DNA from: Nymphalis io
Lineage: Eukaryota; Arthropoda; Insecta; Lepidoptera; Nymphalidae
Reading direction: 5' to 3'
NCBI RefSeq assembly: GCF_905147045.1
Contig: NC_065889.1
Span: 12,653,001 to 12,717,000 of the forward strand
Length of the DNA stretch: 64,000 nt
Shown here: positions 23,418-36,579 of the stretch, one piece after another
How the letters are laid out: every line of letters begins with the position of its first letter
How positions within the stretch are numbered: position 1 is the stretch's first letter
Made by a program: the position numbers and the translations under genes
Notes under the pieces: generated by a model
Databases searched by the model: none
The model's input: only the letters and a program-made list of their open reading frames with translations
Told to the model about the DNA's origin: nothing

Positions 23418-26075
23418 TTTTATTTTATTTTTTTTATTTTATTTATTTATTTTAAGGACCACTAGTAGCTACTACATGTTTTAATGACAAATGTAAAACA
23501 ATTTAGTGAAAATAGCTAACATGTGAAGCTTTTTAAAGTAGCCACAACAATTACAATATTTGTTTTAAAAATACATTAACACATAATTATAGCAACATGA
23601 GTAGAAAGATTAAAAAAAAAAAGTCCAAATTGGTACAAATTAAAGATCATAAAAAAAATAAACATGCACTTAATAAAATTAAAATTAATAACACAAATAG
23701 TTTGAAATTGATATAGGTAAAAATTAAAATTAAATAATTCATTAAATTCATGCAAAGTTTACGTTACAAAAAAATTACTAAAAATATACTAATTAATACA
23801 AAATAAAATTAAGATAACATTATTTATTATTTATTTATTTATTTATTATTTATTTGCATCTCTCAACAATTCTAGCGCCCGTTTACGATAAATCATGGCA
23901 GAGTCATTAAAAATATCTAGATATTGACAAAAACCATTGTACAACCATTGTACAATCTAGGCATTGGTGCATTACATCCTAATTTCGTTTTTGATATTCT
24001 GACATCAAAAGTGCCCAGAAAACTACGAACATTGCGCCTTGGAATACGATAGTATATCTTTTCAAGTAAGTAAGTACAGTCGATCTCGTTACGAATTATC
24101 TTAAATAGGAAAGAGAGATCTAATAATAAAAAAGAGATTGCTGTAATTTTTATTAGATTTATTGTATGAGGTTTTTTTGTTTCTGGATAGATGATATACA
24201 AATCGCTTCTGTATTCTCTCTATACGCAGACGATGTACATTGTAACAAGGATTCCACACAACACTACCGTACTCCAGTACACTACGCACGTAAGCGTTAT
24301 AGATTATTTTTTTCGTGTTATTCGTGAAGTGTTTACCATTTCTAATTAAAAATCCTAACGTTTTGGAACTTTTCGTAATTATTTTATTGAAGTGCGGGAC
24401 AAAAGTAAGCTTGTCATCAAAAATGACACCCAAATCACTTATTTCAAAAACTTCCTCCAACTTGATGTTATCAATGCTATATATTGTTTTGATTATATTG
24501 AGCTTCCGCGTAAATTTTATATGCTTGCATTTACTGACGTTTAATTCCATTTTATTATTTTTACACCAATTATATATAGCATTAATATCCGCCTGTAAGA
24601 GCTCTGAGTCAGCTAAGTTGTTTATTACTTTTGTTAATTTTAAATCGTCCGCAAATAAAAATACTCTACTATAATGTACCGTATCGCAAATATCATTAAT
24701 GAAGATATTAAAGAGCCAAGGTCCTAAGTGTGACCCTTGAGGAACCCCGGAGCAGGCTTTATATAGACTCGAGCTAAAACCTTTTAAGACAACAAATTGT
24801 TGTCTATTGTATAAATATGATTTGAACCACTCAAGCATATTACCATTGAATCCGTACTTGCTTAGTTTTAAGAGTAAAATATCGTGCGAAACTTTGTCGA
24901 AAGCCTTGGTTAAATCGGTATAAATTGCGTCAACTTGCTTGTGGTTATCAATAGCTGGCACAATGAATTCACTGTACGAAACAAGATTTGATGTTGTAGA
25001 TCGACCCTTTATAAAGCCATGCTGGTTATTATTATTCATTTGCTTTACATGACATTCTAGATATGGGTAAACTATTGCTTCAAATACTTTGGCAAAAGTG
25101 GAAAGTATGGAAATCGGTCTATAATTCTCAATGCACTCACTACCCTTGGACTTATATACTGGTACGATCCTAGCTATTTTCCACTTATCGGGAAAAACAC
25201 CTGAGCGAAGTGATTCGTTGTATAATAAATATAAAGGGAAACTTAGTACCCATGCACATTTAGAAATAAATATAGGAGGGATATTATCATAACCTGTCCC
25301 TTTAGTTGTATCAAGTCTTTTTAAGTATTGATAAATCTGTCTTCGCGATATTACAAAATTAGTGAACGCTCCAAAGTCATGTTTACATTGATTACTATAA
25401 GATGGTAATGTATATGAACTTTGAGATTGTGTGTAAACAGAAGCAAAATACAAGGCAAATTCGTTACAAATTTCTGATCCCGATTTCATTACTTTTTGTT
25501 TGTAAGTCATTATGCCTGGGAGTGCGGTACTATTATCTTGTTTGCCCTTAAGGTATGACCAAAAATATTTAGGATTTCTTCTAATATTTTCTTCAACAAT
25601 TTTAATGTAATTATTGTAGCAAATTTTCGAAAAATCTGCACAACGTTTGCTCAAAAGACGTAATGAAATTTCATCAAGTGGGTTTTTATATATTTTGTAT
25701 TTATTTAAAAAAACTTGTTTCTCTTTATATAAATTTATCATTTCCTTAGTGAACCATGGAGGATATTGTTTACCTTTTTGTTTCTTTTTTGGTACATATT
25801 TTTCGATCAATTTGTTCAAAATTTTATAAAATTTATCGATCATTAGGTTTATTGACTTACAATTACAAAATTCGCTTAACCAATTGATATTATTTAATTC
25901 TGAAATTATACTTACGTAGTCAGCTTTAAAATAGTTCTTCTTATCACCAATAACATTACTTTTTAAAGAAGTTCTTGATGAATAAGAAACTAATATATCT
26001 AAGGGAGGATGGTGGTGATCTGGAGGCACTATTGGCAAAATAGACTTTGTGACTTTATGTCTAATATTACTTTAA
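23418..26075 (-). mobile_element. Jockey/CR1-like non-LTR retrotransposon, 5' truncated (LINE-1 of the window)
   Basis: Reads on the minus strand. It holds the last part of an endonuclease domain, a full reverse transcriptase, a C-terminal region, a ~390-bp AT-rich 3' UTR and an (AAAT)n-like tail at about 23418-23453. A second (AAAT)n run at 23818-23845 lies directly after the stop codon and could instead be the real 3' end, which would make the element ~2.25 kb. The 5' limit is set by a stop in frame near 26075; no clear endonuclease sequence was seen beyond it. Confidence 0.85.
23846..26074 (-). pseudogene. Reverse transcriptase ORF of the 23.4-26.1 kb LINE, two frameshifts
   Basis: RNA-directed DNA polymerase that would copy the element by target-primed reverse transcription. 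From 26074 down to 24101 one frame carries an endonuclease tail (PPDHHHPPLDI), RT entry blocks (PVYKSKGSECIENYRPIS, QHGFIKGRSTTSNLV), motif A YTDLTKAFDKVSH, SGVPQGSHLGPWLFNIFIND and the catalytic FADD box. After NKK the frame shifts at a seven-T run (plus strand, about 24172-24178). The second frame carries the usual C-terminal RRNVRSFLGTFDVR and NAPMPRLYNG. It shifts again at an 11-bp tandem duplication near 23935-23957. The third frame ends DIFNDSAMIYRKRALELL...NK with its stop at 23846-23848. No other lesions were seen. There is no ATG at 26038, only a TTG. Confidence 0.85.
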
Positions 26076-27213
26076 CTTTTTCAATTAAGAAAGATAACAA
26101 TGTTTTTGTTAATACTTACAATGATATGTTATTTTTTAATCTATATACACTCTTAAAAAAAAGTATTTAATTTGATTGAGATGAATTTGGAATGTTATCA
26201 GGTCGTTAATATTACTTTCGCCGGTTTCTGTTCCGTCCCTCCAAGGAGGTGTTGTCTTTCAAGCTTAATTACCGCATTCTTAACGGAGACTAACGAACTT
26301 CGTAGGATACATTATAGGGGGCGCACGTGTGTGCGCAAATAACACCGAATCACAAGTTTTACATACGTACTGGCGCGCAGGTATGTAACACCACCTATAC
26401 AACCAAAAACCTTAATATATCAATGAAACATCTAAATTAAATGGTTTTTTGGATGATTTATAATATCTTTAAACACAGATAATATCTTTATTAGAAATGA
26501 TAATATGAGTTTTTACATACTTAAATCCACGTGATAGACTTTTACCCATTCAGATCATCGCTGAATATAATAGATAAAAATATTTAGAATATAATTATGT
26601 TATACTAGAAATAGAACAAGTGTTAATTCATTTATGTTATATTAAAGCAAAGCGTTAAAGTCAAATAATTTGTATACATCACTAGAGTAGAGATAATTTA
26701 ATGTCTAGACAAAGTAGAGGTTGCTTCACTCATTGTTAATAATCCTAAGTAATATTAATAACAGTTATATAATCATAAGCGTCTTAGAATTTAATTCAAC
26801 CGTGTGTATATATTTACGAAACACAAATCCGAGCGGCTCGGACACATTCAACTTTGCTTTAACGTTGGATTAATTGAGATTAAGCCGTAACCGATTGGAT
26901 ATAAGACTCAAATTCATTTATTTAAATGTAAAGCAAACATTTCGAGTAAAGGCCTTAATTAGTAGTAGTTGGGTACATACGTCAGAAATGTTTACGTCAT
27001 AAATTATACACGTAAGAGGCTAACAACTTGATATTATTTAGCTACGGGTATCGCTAGAGGTCGTCCTAAGCTCAGGTGTTTTATTTGATAATATATGCCT
27101 CGGCTATACTTATATAGATGTAGAGTCGAGACGGCATACAAAATGATAATCCATACGTAGACATTTTTTTCATTTTGTAGTGATAATTTTCCTTTTCCGA
27201 GCCGTTGGTATTT
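26076..27213. other. Non-coding stretch upstream of LINE-1
   Basis: No endonuclease coding sequence of the LINE was recognised here, so its truncation lies near 26075. Otherwise AT-rich DNA. Confidence 0.4.
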
Positions 27214-27498
27214 TATTTTTTTTATAGTATAGGTAGGCGGACGAGCATATGGGCCGCCTGATGGTAAGTGGTCACCATCGGCCATAGACATTGACATCGT
27301 AAGAAATGTTAACCATCGCTTACATCGCCAATGCGCCACCAACATTAGGAACTAAGTCCCTCGCGCCTGTAATTATATTGGCTCACTCACCCTTCAAACC
27401 GGAACACGACTATACCAAGTATTGCTGTTTTGCGGTAGAATATCTAATGAGTGGGTGGTACCTACCCAGACGAGCTTGCACAAAGCCTTACCACCAGT
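27214..27498 (-). mobile_element. SINE-A, full length
   Basis: Runs from ttttttatagtataggtagg to cacaaagccttaccaccag, with a short deletion in the middle (aactaagtccctcg). Confidence 0.85.
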
Positions 27499-28667
27499 AA
27501 ATGTAATTATTTCTATATTATATAATTAGCTAAAATATTAGAATGGGCAAAGCCAAAACGGTTCGTTATCGTTTTCTACACAATTATCAACAGTCTCCAA
27601 TTTTCTCGGTAGTTTTTACGAGCTAGATTAGATTACCGTCGAATTTAACCAAAGGGTTATTAGTGCTTATTATTTTATATCAAGTTTTAATTCCTTATAT
27701 ACTTTACAAATGTTAGTACTTAGACAGGATTTCTAAACGTGTTCACTTAATATAAGTTGTATTATTATATTAAAGGTTATAAATTGATTAACAATCTAAG
27801 AAATAGTACTAAATATTTTTATAAACAAAGTTCTATATTCTTCTCTAAAAATCTACGTCCTGAAGAATAGGTATCACATAAAATATTTTATAACTTAATT
27901 AATACATTATATATATATAGCTTAACACATTCCCTTCCATAAGGGCTTTCATTATTGCCACGATTCCACGTGATCACAATTTCAATTATAATTATTTTTA
28001 GTTTGATATATATTAATTATTCTCCACTTTTTAAAAATGATATTTTATTAAATTGTCAGTGATACATGTTTTTTTAATCGCATATAATTGCACTACGCCT
28101 GTTTGAAACTTATTTCTATTTTATTACTTAACCAGTTCTCTGTTCTTAATATAAACATATCTCAACTTATATATATTGTATGGAATCGAAAATGTTACAT
28201 GCCAGTATTTATGAAACAAATAAAACCTCATTAAACATAAATCCCACAAACAAAAAACGTATACATATGAAGTATGAAAATATCAACTTACCCTTTTAAC
28301 TCCGATCGTCTAGAAGCGAGTCTAAGCTAAAATCCTGAACCAGACAGATTTCATTAAAACGTCCCTTAACTAAGCTGAGTAAAAAAGTATCTCAGTTCCG
28401 TTGGTTCAAACGAAAATTTTTCATAAACTTCCTCAAGAGTGAATTTTATAATAAAACTAACGAATACCGACTTCCATCAAGCGCAGCGGAGAGTTTAGAC
28501 GGAAATAAAATAAAAAAAGGGAAATTTAGACGAAGTGCACACTTGTTAGAAAATTTCACGAATGCTTCATAACCTCGTTTCATTAGAGACGTAGAATGTC
28601 TGTGTTTTAACAACTTTCATAAAGTGCACCTGTGTGTTATGTTATATTAAACAAGTTATCCGTGACT

Positions 28668-28910
28668 TGTTCCAGTGGTTAGAACTTGAATCTTAACTGA
28701 TTATTTTTGATTCTAATCCGGGCAAGGAAGGAGAGCATGTGATTACATGAAAATTCAGTTTTTTATGTTCATTAATATCGTACTGGCGGTGAAAGAAAAC
28801 ACCGTGACGAATGAAAATCTTCCACATTCCAATCAAAATTAGCTCCGAACCTTCGTCTCCAAAAGAGAAGGAATCTCAACCCAGCAATGGTACATTTACA
28901 GGCTACGGTA
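28668..28910 (+). mobile_element. SINE-B, degenerate, full span
   Basis: ttccagtggttagaacttga, atgaaaattcagttttttat, tggcggtgaaagaaaacacc and cccagcaatggtacatttac remain in order. Confidence 0.55.
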
Positions 28911-29172
28911 TTTTTAGCTTTAGATTACATATACATGAATGAATTTAGGATACAAAGGATTCCAACTACGTCTTGTATATTTTGTATGAAAAATTATCAT
29001 GATAGATAACCTTCACATCACTATTCAATACAACACACCTGAGAAACTAACAATGAATGTCAAGAAAAATACAGTCCGCTACATAATAGACTGGACTTCA
29101 TCAATATTGAACTATCTTAAATAAATAATATAATAGATTTGTAACGCTAATATTTGTATGGATTTTTTAAAC

Positions 29173-29325
29173 AGGTATGCAGACTGGTAAATGTGTTGTA
29201 AATGGTCACCATTACCCATTGACATAGGCTCTGTGAGAAATACTTAGCAACTTGTTATGTCCCTCGTTTCTGTAGTTACACTGGCTTACTTACTATTTAA
29301 ACCAAAATATAACTGTTAATTTTCA
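29173..29325 (-). mobile_element. SINE-A remnant
   Basis: aatggtcaccattacccatt, ctgtgagaaatact and ttgttatgtccctcgtttct follow the SINE-A order with large gaps. Confidence 0.5.
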
Positions 29326-29949
29326 TATCCTAAGAATAGAGCCCTATTACCGAGCCTATGCCATGTATATGTCACAGGGTCTTATTTTTATCATGGTATC
29401 CTTCATGGGCGAGCCTGTCTTACAATTATTACTAAAAAGCTGTTCCTATAACAGCATGAAATCGCAATTATGTAATAATAATATGGTCAGACCAAATCGT
29501 ATGTCGAATAAAGTTTGAAAATATTAAAAGTTTCCAATAATATCGATAACAACATGTAAACATGAAGTGCTTAGAAGTTTCTTCTTCTCGTTCGGCAACT
29601 CTTCAATCGATTCTTTTCATCACAAGTTTAATAAGTAGGGCAAACAATCGAGACACTTTTGAGCTATAAATGCAAATATATCGTTTTCATTATATATGAA
29701 CGACACGAGATTTTACCCAACTACATAAATAAGTTGGATGTTGTATTTATATTGTTTTTATCTTTTGGTAATATGTTAGGAATACGATTATTCTGAAACA
29801 TATATTTTTTTTGCGTACAAAGCAAATAAATCACATCAAATAAATAAAAATAAAAAGCGATAAATTCAAAACGCTCAAATACGCCGTCATTCCTTCCTTT
29901 TATGAAAGTCAACTATAGTAGATAAATATTAAATAAACATGTTTTTAAA

Positions 29950-30234
29950 CATAGGAAGCCGGGCGGTCAAATCAGACATCTGATGGTATATGGTCACTTA
30001 AAGACGTTGACGCTGATACAAATATTAACCATTCCTTAAATCGTCAATGCGTCACCAGCCTTTGGAACTAAGATCTAAGAGCTCGTGTGTCTGTAGTTAT
30101 ACTAGTTCGCTCTCTTTTCAGACCTGAACACAATAATACTAACACAATAATGCTGTTTAGCGGTAGAATATCTGATGAATAAGTGGTACCTATCCTACTT
30201 AGGGGCTTGCAAAAAACTCTACCATCAAATGAAT
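29950..30234 (-). mobile_element. SINE-A, full length, old
   Basis: Collinear throughout, with many substitutions (tcgtcaatgcgtcaccagcc, gcggtagaatatctgatgaa, actctaccatcaaa). Confidence 0.7.
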
Positions 30235-30754
30235 ACCTATGAAATCTTGAATATAATTAATAAAGTGCAGATCTATCTGTTATGCTTATACACAGTCAGT
30301 ACCTAATTAAACAAAGTACGGAAATATAACTAAGAGCTAAAATTTAATAAAATCTAAAATAATTTACTATCTGACAGCCTTATGTAACAGCTAATATTGT
30401 TTTTGGGTAATAAATTATAAAGGGACTTATTTATAAATAAGAGTAATAATGCTATATCCAAATTAATTATCCAAAGTCTCGAGGATAATCCAATAGTGGA
30501 GTATAATTAAAACGCCGTGCAAGGCCAGAGTTCTTATTATACTTATTGAAGAATATGTTAAATAGCGATTGATTGTATAATTACGGCGTGCCTGCTGTTA
30601 TGTTGTTTTGTAAGAAACTTTACAAAATCCTTTATATTTATTATAAGAATTTAATAATGAATTTTATTTCTAGATTAAAGAAAAAACAATGTTAAAGTTT
30701 TAATATCATCGTTTATTTTGGTAATTATTTACTATAGTAGTAGTAAGAATCTAA

Positions 30755-30940
30755 AAATGACTCACCGCTGGGCTAAGTGCCATTTAAACAGAAGCTTATG
30801 AACTAATTCCATCAAACCATGGTGAATACATGAGTTTTATCTGACACATTCGATTCCTCACGATGTTTTCCTACACGGTCGAGCACGAGATGCTTGCCGC
30901 GCTTGAACCCGCAATCTAAGATAATGTTCTAGCCGTTCTA
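30755..30940 (-). mobile_element. SINE-B, degenerate
   Basis: actcaccgctgggctaagtg, attcctcacgatgttttcct, gagcacgagatg and gcttgaacccgcaatc in inverted SINE-B order. Confidence 0.5.
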
Positions 30941-32566
30941 GTCATAGCAGTTCTTTAAAGTTTTCATTATTATCGTAAAGCAGTGGAAACAGTTATTCTA
31001 GCGCTAGTTGCACACGTTTAAAAGCAGTCGATTTCGAAGCATGGTTGAGCGATGGAGACGGATTTTGTCGGGCTTAAAAGCTTTAACTGTTTCCAAGGAA
31101 AATACGAACCGTGTGAAAATACATTTTCGAACTATTAAATTAACTCTTTAACATGTGACTAAGTGAGAATATAATCTATTCCCATTAGTTAAAAGACCGA
31201 TTTTAATTAAAGTGTGATAATCCTGTTCGGCTTCCTGAAGTCGAACTGATTACACAAATACAGTGATTAATTGTAGTTAGTTAACATAATTATAATTATT
31301 CTTTATAATATCCTACTACCGTTTACCTTTCAATATATTTTTTTGTCTATTAAAAGATATAGAAGAGAAAGAGAAACAAAATTTTCAAAAAATATTTTTG
31401 GAATTTTATTCCCCCGATGTACCCCTTCGAATAGGAAAAAACATTATTTTGCTTCTGTCTTTGTAAGGCTTAAGATTTTTCTTTAATTTAATGTATATAC
31501 TACATATAACACTTACATACATGTCTAGTTTTACACCTAGTATATATGTAGGAATGTAATATGTATATGAAAATGAATATTCCTTTTTACTACATTGGGT
31601 ATTACTATCACTATATGGGTTCGTTTATAATTGACCGGTTCAGTTAAAACCTCGGACATTTATATTTTGACATTTTTAGTGTGGGATTCCCCGTGATTGA
31701 TTCAAAGCCAAACAAGATATGAGCGTTGAGGCGGGAGTGAACATCAAAATTGATGTTTATGAAGAGAACTATTAAATTAAAAAAATATATGAATATGGAA
31801 ATAATCGATAGTATTATTTATTTAACAAAAATAAAAAAAATATTTTCGTTAGTGTAATGATTAAAATATTTTAGCGTACGATCTAGAGCGGTGAAGAGGA
31901 TTTACGTCACAATAAAATGTCATGCCGTTTGCCGTCGCGGCATACGAGTCGGTCTAACTTAGTCGCCCACAAGGCGTGCCAATAGATGTTTCCCGATAAA
32001 AAAAAGCTTCATCGTTTGTCTCGAATACACAAGTGGGATCTACCTAGATAATAATTACATACGACGATCGATGTTAAAAGCCGCGCGCTGGATTAGGCGA
32101 GTTAATAGTCATTTAATTCATTTTTAATTGGCAGAAATGTAAGCATTTATCGTGGACAAAAGAATTGCAAGTATTTAAATGATTTAATGAAAACTATTTT
32201 ATTATTATTATTAATAATAATAATACATTATTTCAGACAACATATAAGATGTTATTGGTTATTGGTATTTTTAAATTTTGTATATATTCACACTATTTTT
32301 AAATTAATTAATTAAAATTCGACAAGCCAGAAAGTCTTACTTCTCTACCTACCAAAAGTGAAGTTAACTACAAGTAAGGTGGTATCAAGAACCTCTCAAC
32401 ACATTTGCAATCGTATATCACTTATTAAAACTTTTTAGTGAAGGTATTTAAAAGAAGAATTTTAACTTAAGAAAAAAATTTAAGATGCATTGCATGCCTG
32501 AAATTGTCTAGTAAAAATGATAAATGCGTGATACCTCTCATAACTAATTCTATCGCTAAATATCAC
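30941..32566. other. Non-coding stretch
   Basis: AT-rich with a somewhat GC-richer patch at 31870-32100 (tgccgtttgccgtcgcggca). No ORF or known repeat recognised. Confidence 0.4.
32195..32226. repeat. (ATT)n-(AAT)n simple-repeat palindrome
   Basis: ttattattattattaataataataataca: a simple-repeat hairpin. Confidence 0.85.
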
Positions 32567-32745
32567 TCAGTATTGTTATGTTCCGTATTAGAGACTGAGT
32601 GAGCATAATAAATTTTTAGTTACCAAGTTTAGTGACGCATAAACGATGTAAGGGTTGGTTAATATTTTGTTACAGTGACGATGTCTACGGATGAGAACCA
32701 CTTACCAAAATATGGCCATACTAGTCAACCTATTATGAATAAAAA
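32567..32745 (+). mobile_element. SINE-A remnant, 5' truncated
   Basis: cagtattgttatgttccgta, gttaccaagtttagtgacgc and gaaccacttaccaaaatatg are recognisable. Ends in an A-rich run. Confidence 0.5.
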
Positions 32746-33284
32746 ATTATTATATATATATCATACAATTATTGTTAATTACGTGGTATTTTGGTTTCGC
32801 ATATTTGTGTACATGTTCGTAATCTATTTTCAAATCAAGGGTATTATTCTTTAACAATATATTAGTTTTATTGAAACTCAAAGATTTTTTTTTGTGATTT
32901 GAATTATTTTGCGTAACTACGCCCAATTTTAAAATATTATTTCATAGTGAAACCTTGTTACAAAACTTGCCAGTTACGAAAAATATTTCATGATGTGATG
33001 GTCTTATAATTAATGTGATATCTGCTTGCTTTACTACAATTGTATTGCTTTCCTCGGAGGAGCTCTTCATCTAGTGAATTCTATGTGTTTTATCGTTCGG
33101 TCCAATTCAAAATATTACAGTTTTATCTTGTCACTTTAGTTTATGACAATTTACATTCTCAAGCTAATTAATCTCTTAGTGATTTTTTCTTTTTTTTAAT
33201 CGATTTTATTTCTTTTGTTTTGATAATAAATCTGACTTATGTAACTTTTTTTTTAAAAATTTATAATAGATAAGAATTATTTAC

Positions 33285-33420
33285 CTTAAAGCCTTAAATA
33301 AACACAAATTAAAATTAAAAATACCTACTGTGAAAGTCGACCGCGTGGAATGGTGGCAAGAATGCTAGCAGCATTTCCTCTGGGCGAAAAATGAACTGTC
33401 TATAGCATTGGGTAGCACTT
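33285..33420 (+). repeat. Dispersed repeat F, copy 1
   Basis: Shares gccttaaata..., tacctactgtg, gaccgcgtggaatggtggca, agaatgctagcagcatttcc and ctctgggcgaaaa with 35797 and 40330. Non-coding; class unknown. Confidence 0.55.
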
Positions 33421-34078
33421 TTCTCATTAAATGCAAGAATGTATGTATATGATTTTACTATATAACAAAATAAAATTACTTTTTTGTACTTAATATTAAG
33501 TTGTTTTTTTTTAAGTTTCGAATATCCATTGGATTCGACTAAGAAGTAGCAATTTTGTAAGCCAATTTGTATATCAAAATATCAAAAACGCCTATTGAAA
33601 TAATCAATTTTGTTCAAAAGAAACATCGCTAACGCCCGTCACTTGTTAATTTGAAGAATAAGAAAAGCGTACCAAGAAGTAAGAGTACTGACAGTAAAAC
33701 AACAGTTGAAACGTTTCCCTTATTACAACATAAATAATAAGGCAAGTCGTATATTTTAGTTCTCATGAATCGGTGCAAACGAAATCAGTACTTATATCAT
33801 TTGGTATTACGACTAATTTGGTATAGCACGATAAGCAGCCAAGTCTTTATGTTTCATTTGTTCAGCGTTAAATTGAATTTTAAACTTTTAATGCCAGTTT
33901 GAAAAAGCGAGACATCGAATTACCTAGATTTTATTACATTGTCTCTGTTTATATGTTTATTTTGATATTTAATTCGAGTTTTTTTATTTGTTTGTTATTT
34001 CGAAGTGATTGGTTGGAAATGTTTATTTTATATTCTAAGGGCGATGTACAGTTTAGTAGCTTAGTAACTAGTATATTA

Positions 34079-34716
34079 GAGACCACCTCGTTGGTTTATT
34101 GGCTTCCGAGATCCCGAAGATAACGACGTCATGGGTTCAAACCCTAATTTTTTTTTTTTTTTATAGAATAGGAAGGCGGACGAGCATATGGGCCACCTGA
34201 TGGTAAGTGGTCACCAACGCTCTTAGACATTAGCATTGTAAGAAATGTCAACCATCGCTTACATATCCAATGCGCCACCAACCTTGGGAACTAAGATTTT
34301 ATGTCCCTTGTGCCTGTAATTACACTGGCTCACTCACCCTTCAAACCGGAACACAACAATATCAAGTATTGCTGTTTTGCGGTAGAATATCTGATGAGTG
34401 GGTGGTACCTACCCAGACGAGCTTGCACAAAGCCCTACCACCAGTAATTTGGCACAATAAAAAGTTATTGGGTTTTTCTATCGAAGAATCTCAGTAGCTG
34501 CCTGGAGTCTGGAAGTTGGAAGTGTGTATATTCTCTTGGCTCGGAAAGCCGTTGGTCGTACGCCTCAACTCTTTCCGGTTGCGTCGGATTGCCCCAACGG
34601 ATTGTGAGAGTTAGGGAAAAAATGCATCTTTGATAGCGCAAAAACGTATGCATTTTATTATGCCCTGCGCAGTTGGCTAATCTCTCTTGAGATTGGTCGC
34701 CGTGGCCGAAAATGGA
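34079..34716 (+). mobile_element. SINE-D interrupted by SINE-A
   Basis: Head 34079-34146 (gaccacctcgttggtttatt, gggttcaaacccta) and body 34444-34716 (ggagtctggaagttggaagt, gcgtcggattgccccaacgg, ggtcgccgtggccgaaaatg). The two halves match the 18898 copy when rejoined. Confidence 0.83.
34147..34443 (-). mobile_element. SINE-A, full length, inserted in a SINE-D
   Basis: Close to consensus with a long poly-T. It splits a SINE-D between its B-box region and body, with TAATTT on both sides as a likely target duplication. This fixes the SINE-A 5' terminus as CTGGTGGTAGGGC. Confidence 0.88.
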
Positions 34717-34860
34717 CACCACAACACATCATCAGAGAACTAGTTTTGATATAATTCTGAAACATATCGATCGTAGCAGCCGTTCTGTGACTAGGCAACT
34801 GTGAAGGAGATTATAGAACAAAAGTGGTTAGTAAGGAATATAATACTGCTAACTTTCGAA

Positions 34861-35025
34861 AGGCAAACGTAGTGTAGGACGCCCTGTGACAAGATGGGCC
34901 GACGATTTAAAAAAGGTGGCAGGTTCGGGATGGATGCGGACTGCTCAAGATCGGGATGGTTGGCGTTCTATGAAGGAGGCTTTCGTCCAGCAGTGGACGG
35001 CAAAAGGCTGAAAAAAAAAAAAAAA
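34861..35025 (+). mobile_element. RTE-type LINE 3' stub with poly-A
   Basis: 165 bp encoding the last ~45 residues of the RTE protein (VGRPVTRWADDLKKVAGSGW..., VQQWTAKG-stop), followed by poly-A. The flanking 10-bp duplication AACTTTCGAA (34851-34860 and 35026-35035) is perfect. Same family as the 17.1 kb copy. Confidence 0.9.
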
Positions 35026-35237
35026 AACTTTCGAACACAGAGTTACTATCTATTGACGATTTCCTGATAGATGAGCCGTACAAATTTTATTGTCACGCCA
35101 CTAAAATATCTTTAAACATTTTCATAAATTAAATTTTTAGTTCATTATGATATGCTAGCAAGATTCGATAAACGAAATCTTATTCAATTTAATCTTCTGT
35201 AGAATTACATATGTATTATGTTGAATTCAGAAATGGT

Positions 35238-35492
35238 ACAGTAACAGCCTGTGAATGTCCCACTGCTGGGCTAAGGTCTCCTTTCTCTTTTTGAGGAGAA
35301 GATTTTAGGAGCTAATTCCACCACGTTGCTCCAATGCGGGTTGGTGGAATACACATGTGGCAGAATTCCAGTGAAATTAGACACATGCAGGTTTCAATTA
35401 TAATTACAAATTAAGCACATGAAAATTCTGTGGTTTGAACCTACAATCATCGGTTCAAATTTACGTGTTCTTACTTTGGCCATCTCGACTCG
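35238..35492 (-). mobile_element. SINE-B with internal deletion
   Basis: cagtaacagcctgtgaatgt, ggttggtggaatacacatgt and acatgcaggtttc are joined directly to aattataattacaaattaag (the cctcacgatgttttcc block is missing). Ends ggccatctcgactcg. Confidence 0.75.
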
Positions 35493-35796
35493 AATTCAGA
35501 AAATATTTCGTAAATTACTTTTAGCTGATACTCCACGTTCTTTCATTGTTGGTATTATTGAGATTAATGCACAGTTGAAATTGATGCAGTTGTTGCCAGA
35601 ATCTATAGCTTCTATTTTAATTTGGAAGTATCAAGGTGCTGGAAACTCGATTTTTCAATATTGATTATTTTTATACTTTATGAGTTTTTTTTTCGTGCAT
35701 CAAAAATAAGACATTAACAATTTTATAAAGTTAAATCTTAATAAGCGTTAATAATATATATAGATTTATAAAAATAAAAGCAATTTATTAATACAT

Positions 35797-35935
35797 CAAG
35801 CCTTAAATACATACAAATAGAAATAAAAAATAGCTACTGTACAAATCATGACCGCGTTGAATGGGTAGCAAGAATGCTAGAAGCATTTCCCCTTTGAAGC
35901 GCAATTTCAATTCTCTGGGCGAAAACGAACGTAAA
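35797..35935 (+). repeat. Dispersed repeat F, copy 2
   Basis: gccttaaatacatacaaata, tagctactgta, gaccgcgttgaatgggtagc, aagaatgctagaagcatttc and ctctgggcgaaaacgaacg. Same order as copy 1, with a ~20-bp insertion before ctctggg. Confidence 0.55.
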
Positions 35936-36579
35936 TAATCTTATTATTTATATAATATAATATATATATCATGTTTGTTTACTGTTTGTTTTTATTTCGA
36001 TAGAATTATCGCTATTATTGTACTTTATAATATAATATGTTTGTCTTTTATGTGTTCCTAAGCTATTAATCAAATAGTGATAAAATTTTGTGGAGTTGTT
36101 CTACGTTTGCATGAAATGATTCCTAAAAGAACAAAAATGTTTTTTTTTGTATGTTTGCTCTTTAATATTTAAACGTTTTACATTGAACTTTATTCTACTT
36201 CCGTAAAGCCGGGGTTGATAGCTAGTTAGATTCAAGTCTCGTGTTAATGTATCACCAACAGATAAGAATTGTTACATATATATATATCATAAATAGGAAT
36301 GGATGTCTTATTGATTTTAATTCAGGATATTAAATATTATAAAGTGTGCTAATTATTTCGTTTGAAAGAAGAAGTGGTTAATTAATTTTTAAATCCCAAT
36401 CGATGGAGTTTTACATTCAATTTAATCCTGCAACTTGAGGATTTAAAAATGCGTATGAGAGGCTACTTGAATGAAGTATATTTATATTTTATGATAAAAT
36501 AGTAAAAGTCATACAATAAATGTTTTAAATACTCATATTTTTATAGATTACTTACTTTGTGGTAATGCTCTGTGCTAAC

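Noticed and set aside
24101..26038. Start of the LINE reverse transcriptase at 26038 and of the second one at 62035
   Set aside because: Both are TTG codons inside longer open frames and are not initiation sites; the elements are 5' truncated.
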